This document shows positions 59,791-64,000 of a DNA stretch of 64,000 bases, in pieces. The position numbers and the translations under genes are program-made. The notes beneath the pieces are model-generated. The model was not told the DNA's origin, made no database searches, and saw only the letters and a program-made list of their open reading frames with translations. Numbering within the stretch: position 1 is the first letter of the stretch; each line of letters begins with the position of its first letter. The DNA is from Trogon surrucura (lineage: Eukaryota > Chordata > Aves > Trogoniformes > Trogonidae), in contig CM036624.1 in the NCBI GenBank assembly GCA_020746105.1, positions 20,606,084 to 20,670,083 on the forward strand. The letters run 5' to 3'.

Positions 59791-61789
59791 GGCATTGTTG
59801 CAGTGCAGAACAAATAGGTACTTTTTCTTTACAGCCTTAAAAGTAGATTGAAGAAATTGCACACCAACATTTTTGCAACAAAAGCATTCTTAAAAATGCA
59901 GATATTTTATGAAATTACTTTGCTCTCCTTCTCTACTGTCAGTAATCTTTCTATCAGAATAAAGGACAAAAATTGCTTGAGATTCTAGAGGAACATAGCT
60001 CCAATTTTTTATTCTTATCACAAAGAAAGCTAACTAAGGAGTTTCATTAGTATTCATTTTAGCCCAATGTAATTTTCTCCTTCCTAGTAACAAAAAAAGA
60101 AAAAAATGTATGCCTGTAACACCACTGAACCAGAGAAGGTCATCTTAAGTATATCAGCATTTTCTGTAACTCTTTCAGATTGTATTCACAAGGTAGTAAA
60201 GATAACTGCTTCAGCTCAAATTATAATAGTTCTAGTTACAGAATATAGAACACTGTATAATATAAAGGGTCTTATTTGATTGAATAAAACAACACCCGTG
60301 ATCAGCACTGAGCTGCTGGCAGCTAAACCCAAACACATAAGAGCATTCTATTTATGTCCAATTAATTTGCTGATAATTTATTCTTCCATTATATAGTTTC
60401 ACCATTACAGACAATGTTCATGTTACACAGGGAGCCTTTTTATGAAGTGTCTTTTTCAGAATTGGAAACTCAGCTTATTTGCCCCTTTGAATTAGCAGTC
60501 TTTAGGAGGCATTAAAATGTGGGGTCACAGTATTTCCTTACGGAGTTATGTAGTTACACCGTCATGACGTTTTGAATATTTTTTGATTATGTTTTGCAAG
60601 CATTTAATATTTTCAAAACCCAGGAGATCTATAGCTACGCACTGTGACATCGTCCTGACGCAGACATGCCTGTGCATTTCTAGCCTGATTTAAAACAACT
60701 TTGTTATTCTTAGGTTGCTCCTAAACAGTGGCTTCCAGCCGCTTGATTACTTGGTGATAGTTACAGGAAGCCATGAGAATTTAAGATGAGCTCAAAAGGT
60801 TATTTCCATCCATGCCTAGATGTGCTGATGTTATCTGTAAGTAAAAGAGTGCGCTATTGTTTTAAATACAGAAGGCCTGGTTCACCACTGTGTTTAATCT
60901 CATATAATAAATTGTGTCTGTGCAATACTACTGCTGATGTGATCAGGGAATTGTGATTTGATCGTGTTTTACACTCCGTTTGTACAGGTGTTAATATCAG
61001 TATGAGTGTAAGGAAATGAGGACACTAAAAGAAATCCCTCTGTATGGAAAATTAAATTCAAATTCACGGCGTTGTAAGGTTTTGCTTTTACGTGCGTGCC
61101 ACTGAAATCACCTCTAAGATTGGATCAAAATCATGTTTAACAAAATATCGACGTTCTAAAGAATCATTTGTGTGTAACAGATTATAGTACACACCCTGAG
61201 TAAATGTAGGCTTAAGTAGGATGTAACATACAGTCCTCGCCCTGTGAATTTCATCTACTGACAACATTATAACAAGAAACACAGGTGCCAGATCGTAGGG
61301 CTTACCTTAACAGAGGAAGTGAAATATGATTTTTTTTTTAGCATTGTGATGACTCTGTTCACAGATGTCATGGATATTGATGACACTGTGTTTTAGTTTT
61401 TGCTGCCAGGTTACTGGAAGCAATTTTATTTTCGTTCTTTTCGTTTTGTTACCTCTGTTATCAACACCTCCCTGCAAAATCTTCACTTGTATTTTCCTCT
61501 CATTTCAAATACATACCCACATAAAATTATTGTGAATTGCAAATGCCCATTATTGGGAACATATACTTTCTAGGTTTATTGCCTGTCGGATAGATTTGCT
61601 AGAATTTAATTTTATATACATAGTATTGAGCTTCCTATTGTCCTGGTTTCACAATGAAGCAATTTCCTCAAAATAATTTATTGGTAATTCATTAATGTAA
61701 AATGGTAATGACCTTCTCGGCTTATTTGTTAGCAGTGTTTCTTTTTTAATCTGAAGCACGTAAACGTAGTTTCATTAATGCATTTGTAG
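59791..61789. other. Non-coding sequence, no gene seen
   Basis: No gene is supported. CRE-like half-sites occur at about 60,560-60,572 (CCGTCATGACGTTT) and near 60,645-60,662 (GTGACATCGTCCTGACGC). The rest is AT-rich unique sequence. Confidence 0.55.
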
Positions 61790-62200
61790 TTAAAATTGCA
61801 AAAGTTATTTGTGTTCTCTTTGGTCGTAACAGATTTGATGTGGTCTGTGTCAGCCACAGGGAAGCAGAATAGCAGTAACTGCGTCACGAGGGTTCGCCAG
61901 AACAGATTCATGTCTTCCGAAGCGCGTGTGGATTCCAAGGCGGCTCACACTGATAGCGCTTTAAGAGTGGCTTATTATCATAGTTACACAGGCAGCGAGC
62001 CAGAGTCAGCTTTCTCTGAATAATACGAATGGTCTTTCTTCTTTATGTTTTGGTCAACCATCTAAAGGAATGCAAGGAAGTAGAAAGAAACCATTTTGAA
62101 TATTAATGAGAGGGAGAAAATCACTGCTCGTCAGATCACAAAGCCCGCGCTCATTCTGGTGAGCAGCAACCAGAAGATGTCCTTACGTCTGCTTAGCCAG
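61790..62200. promoter_or_regulatory. CpG-containing candidate conserved element
   Basis: At 61,845-62,000 the sequence is unusually rich in CpG for this window (ACTGCGTCACGAGGGTTCGCC, CCGAAGCGCGTG, AGGCGGCTC, AGCGCTTTAAG) and then returns to AT-rich sequence. GCGTCACG contains a CRE-like TCACG half-site. A 75-codon frame (61,796-62,023 plus) crosses it, and CGTAACAG at 61,824-61,831 could be read as a splice acceptor, but no donor fits and the peptide is not recognised. A non-coding conserved element is the likelier reading. Confidence 0.3.
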
Positions 62201-62640
62201 TAGATAGATATTCCCGGTGGAAGTAAGAGAGCTCAAACAGTCCTCTCTCCTGTGGACCTTTTCATTCTCAGTGCATTTATTTACATTAGGGCTGTTTGTG
62301 CTGCATTATGCCTGATTGAACCAAAGTCTCTCACAAAGCAAAGCGCTTTTATTTTGACATTTTCGCATGGAAGTCAGCCCTCACCCCTATAAGGAGAGTA
62401 AGCAAGATTTATGATAGGAATATTGATTTCCTTTATACTCTGTTATAAACTATATCTAAGCACAGAAGATAAGCTAGACCTCTTTGTTTGTTCCTTCCTG
62501 CCATCTGATGTCAGGGCTTGCTGGAAGTGCCTTGATATTTTAAATCATAATGCAGCGAGGAAGGCAATTTGGGATCGTCTGTACATCTTTATAGGCGTAT
62601 TGAAAAACCTTAGAGGTTGAGAGCTTTAGCAAGGCTGAAC
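62201..62640. other. Unassigned sequence, possible further conserved patch
   Basis: No gene is supported. The segment 62,490-62,620 has mixed composition with TTTAAATCATAATGCAGCGAG and TTGGGATCGTCTGTACATC, unlike the low-complexity surroundings. It may belong to the same regulatory cluster as its neighbours. The 69-codon frame across it is unremarkable. Confidence 0.4.
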
Positions 62641-62960
62641 GGAGCTTCCAGCCTGAGAGGAGGGGGAGATGCCTCTCCAGCGGCCCTGTGGTGCCCGTCC
62701 CCTGTCACTCACCCACACCAGCTCTCTGGTCTGCCCGTAACGTGTTGCCTAGGCCAGGGCAGGCGCCTCCAGTGAAGGGAAATTTGTCTGTGCCCCTCGG
62801 CTCCAGCCCTGGCAGAACAGCCAGATCAGAGTTTTGAGGATGCATCTATGCCTTTGTCCTTCTATATCTGCTGTAATGAAGCTGAAGTGAGGATGAGGCT
62901 GTCAGCTGTTACCGGACCTGTATCCTATCGAGGTGTAGCTGATGTGAACACAACACTCGG
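62641..62960. other. GC-rich patch without gene evidence
   Basis: GC content rises clearly (GAGAGGAGGGGGAGATGCC, CCAGCGGCCCTGTGGTGCCCG, CAGGGCAGGCGCCTCC). CpGs are scattered rather than dense, so it is not a convincing CpG island. No frame, TATA box or splice arrangement was found. It could be a regulatory element or an isolated composition fluctuation. Confidence 0.3.
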
Positions 62961-64000
62961 GCCTGTTTTCCCAAACGCTTTCTGTACATGGTTTGTGTGA
63001 GGTGTGAGCAGTAGTCACACTAAATCTGTGAGCTCTGTCTGGCTCCCACTACCGTGACTGACAAATGTCAATGTAGGACAACATGATCAGCCCAACAGCC
63101 AAAGGTAGGTAAATGAAATCTTCCCAGGGTTTGAGTCCTGGTAATTCTGTTCCTTCACCTTTTGCTTCATTTATCATGGGTCTGATTTTTTTTCCAGGGT
63201 AAGTTCTTTGGGGTAGGAGCAACATGGACACAAAGTCAAATAATGATGTTAATAATACAGTGACTTTTTACCATTTGCCAATTTGCAAAAACTTACTGAA
63301 CACATCTAAGATAGCGAGCATTAATAATGCACAAACCCCACATTTTCTCCTCCTCTCTTTGGATCTCTCCTTATTACACATATGGCTTGACCTTAAAAAA
63401 AAGAATGAGTAATTTTTTCTTGGAATGGAAGATCTTTCTACTCAGGGTTGAAACTGAAAATAGAACCATGCTCAAAAACCAGAAACTGAAATTCGTGATT
63501 GTTTCAAACGTGTATGTATCGCATAGTGCTACATGCCTCACTATTCCTTCTTGGAAACCACCAACAAAAAAGAGAAATGTCAGTTAACTTTGATGTAAAT
63601 TAATCTGGGAATCTAAGTACATGCTTTTGTGCCTCTCCTTACCTAACATGTGCTATGAATAGAAAAATATCAAAATCGGGAGAATCTGACTACTATAAAG
63701 TAATCCCACTAGGGGGTGCAACAGAGTAAATTATTTCTTGCATGAAAACGTGTTAAACTTGCTGAGAATCACAATTACTCCTTGTAACTGAGCCAGCTCG
63801 AAGAGTGACTGAAGCTCAAAATGTGAAGTATTGTCTGCCTGCTACTCCTCGGTCATCAAGGCTAAGGCATCAAGGCAATTCTTTTAGTAACTAGGCACTA
63901 CCCGAGGTAGAGAGAGCTTTATTCTGAATTGTTCACTTACAGCCCTTCCTGAGAAGGCTGTGTTCTGTGCGACAAGGGGAAGACAGAATTATCCATGTTT
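62961..64000. other. Non-coding sequence, no gene seen
   Basis: No gene is supported. Frames are 86 codons or less. The sequence is unique and mostly AT-rich to the end of the window, with no recognised repeat. Confidence 0.6.

Noticed and set aside
1..64000. CRISPR arrays, rRNA genes, bacterial or phage modules, endogenous retrovirus
   Set aside because: No spaced direct repeats, rRNA motifs, operon structure, long terminal repeats or retroviral frames were seen. The content is vertebrate non-coding DNA.

Overview
The window looks like non-coding DNA from a bird, most likely a passerine. Three kinds of retroelement support this. (1) A 5'-truncated CR1 LINE lies at 4,358-5,334 on the minus strand, with the CR1 octamer tail and an open reverse-transcriptase C-terminus. 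(2) A short element at 47,398-47,588 joins a tRNA-Ile-like head to a CR1-like 3' tail, the architecture I recall for the passerine SINE TguSINE1. (3) Four clear and two or three doubtful fragments of the ancient SINE MIR are present. There is no bacterial signature: no operons, ribosome-binding sites, long ORFs, rRNA or CRISPR arrays. Base composition is AT-rich, with the homopolymer and microsatellite tracts usual in vertebrate intergenic or intronic DNA.

No host protein-coding gene can be supported. Apart from the CR1 frame, open frames are at most about 155 codons, overlap on both strands and match no family I recognise. One short frame at 1,528-1,655 has a strong start context and an excellent splice-donor sequence, and is listed only as a candidate first exon.

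Layout. 1-4.3 kb: featureless apart from an A27 tract and the candidate exon. 4.36-5.33 kb: CR1. 5.3-20.3 kb: non-coding, with MIR fragments (7.5, 10.6 and probably 16.7 kb), a 32-bp tandem duplication (15.2 kb) and pyrimidine tracts. 20.9-21.8 kb: pyrimidine-skewed, with a faint resemblance to a LINE endonuclease and an 18-bp perfect palindrome. 22.9-23.3 kb: a CpG-retaining patch. 24.56-24.96 kb: a homeodomain-site-rich patch that looks like an enhancer. 27.1 kb: the best MIR. 30.93-30.99 kb: a minisatellite whose units shorten stepwise. 32.3 kb: a consensus CRE. 33-47 kb: essentially featureless. 47.4-47.6 kb: tRNA-Ile/CR1 SINE. 56.8 kb: MIR. 59.4-63 kb: patches with CpG and transcription-factor-like motifs.

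The most economical reading is a gene desert or long intron holding scattered regulatory elements and few young insertions. I found no evidence of a new multi-gene system. The items most worth checking are the SINE, the candidate exon, the possible old LINE remnant with its palindrome, and the candidate regulatory patches.
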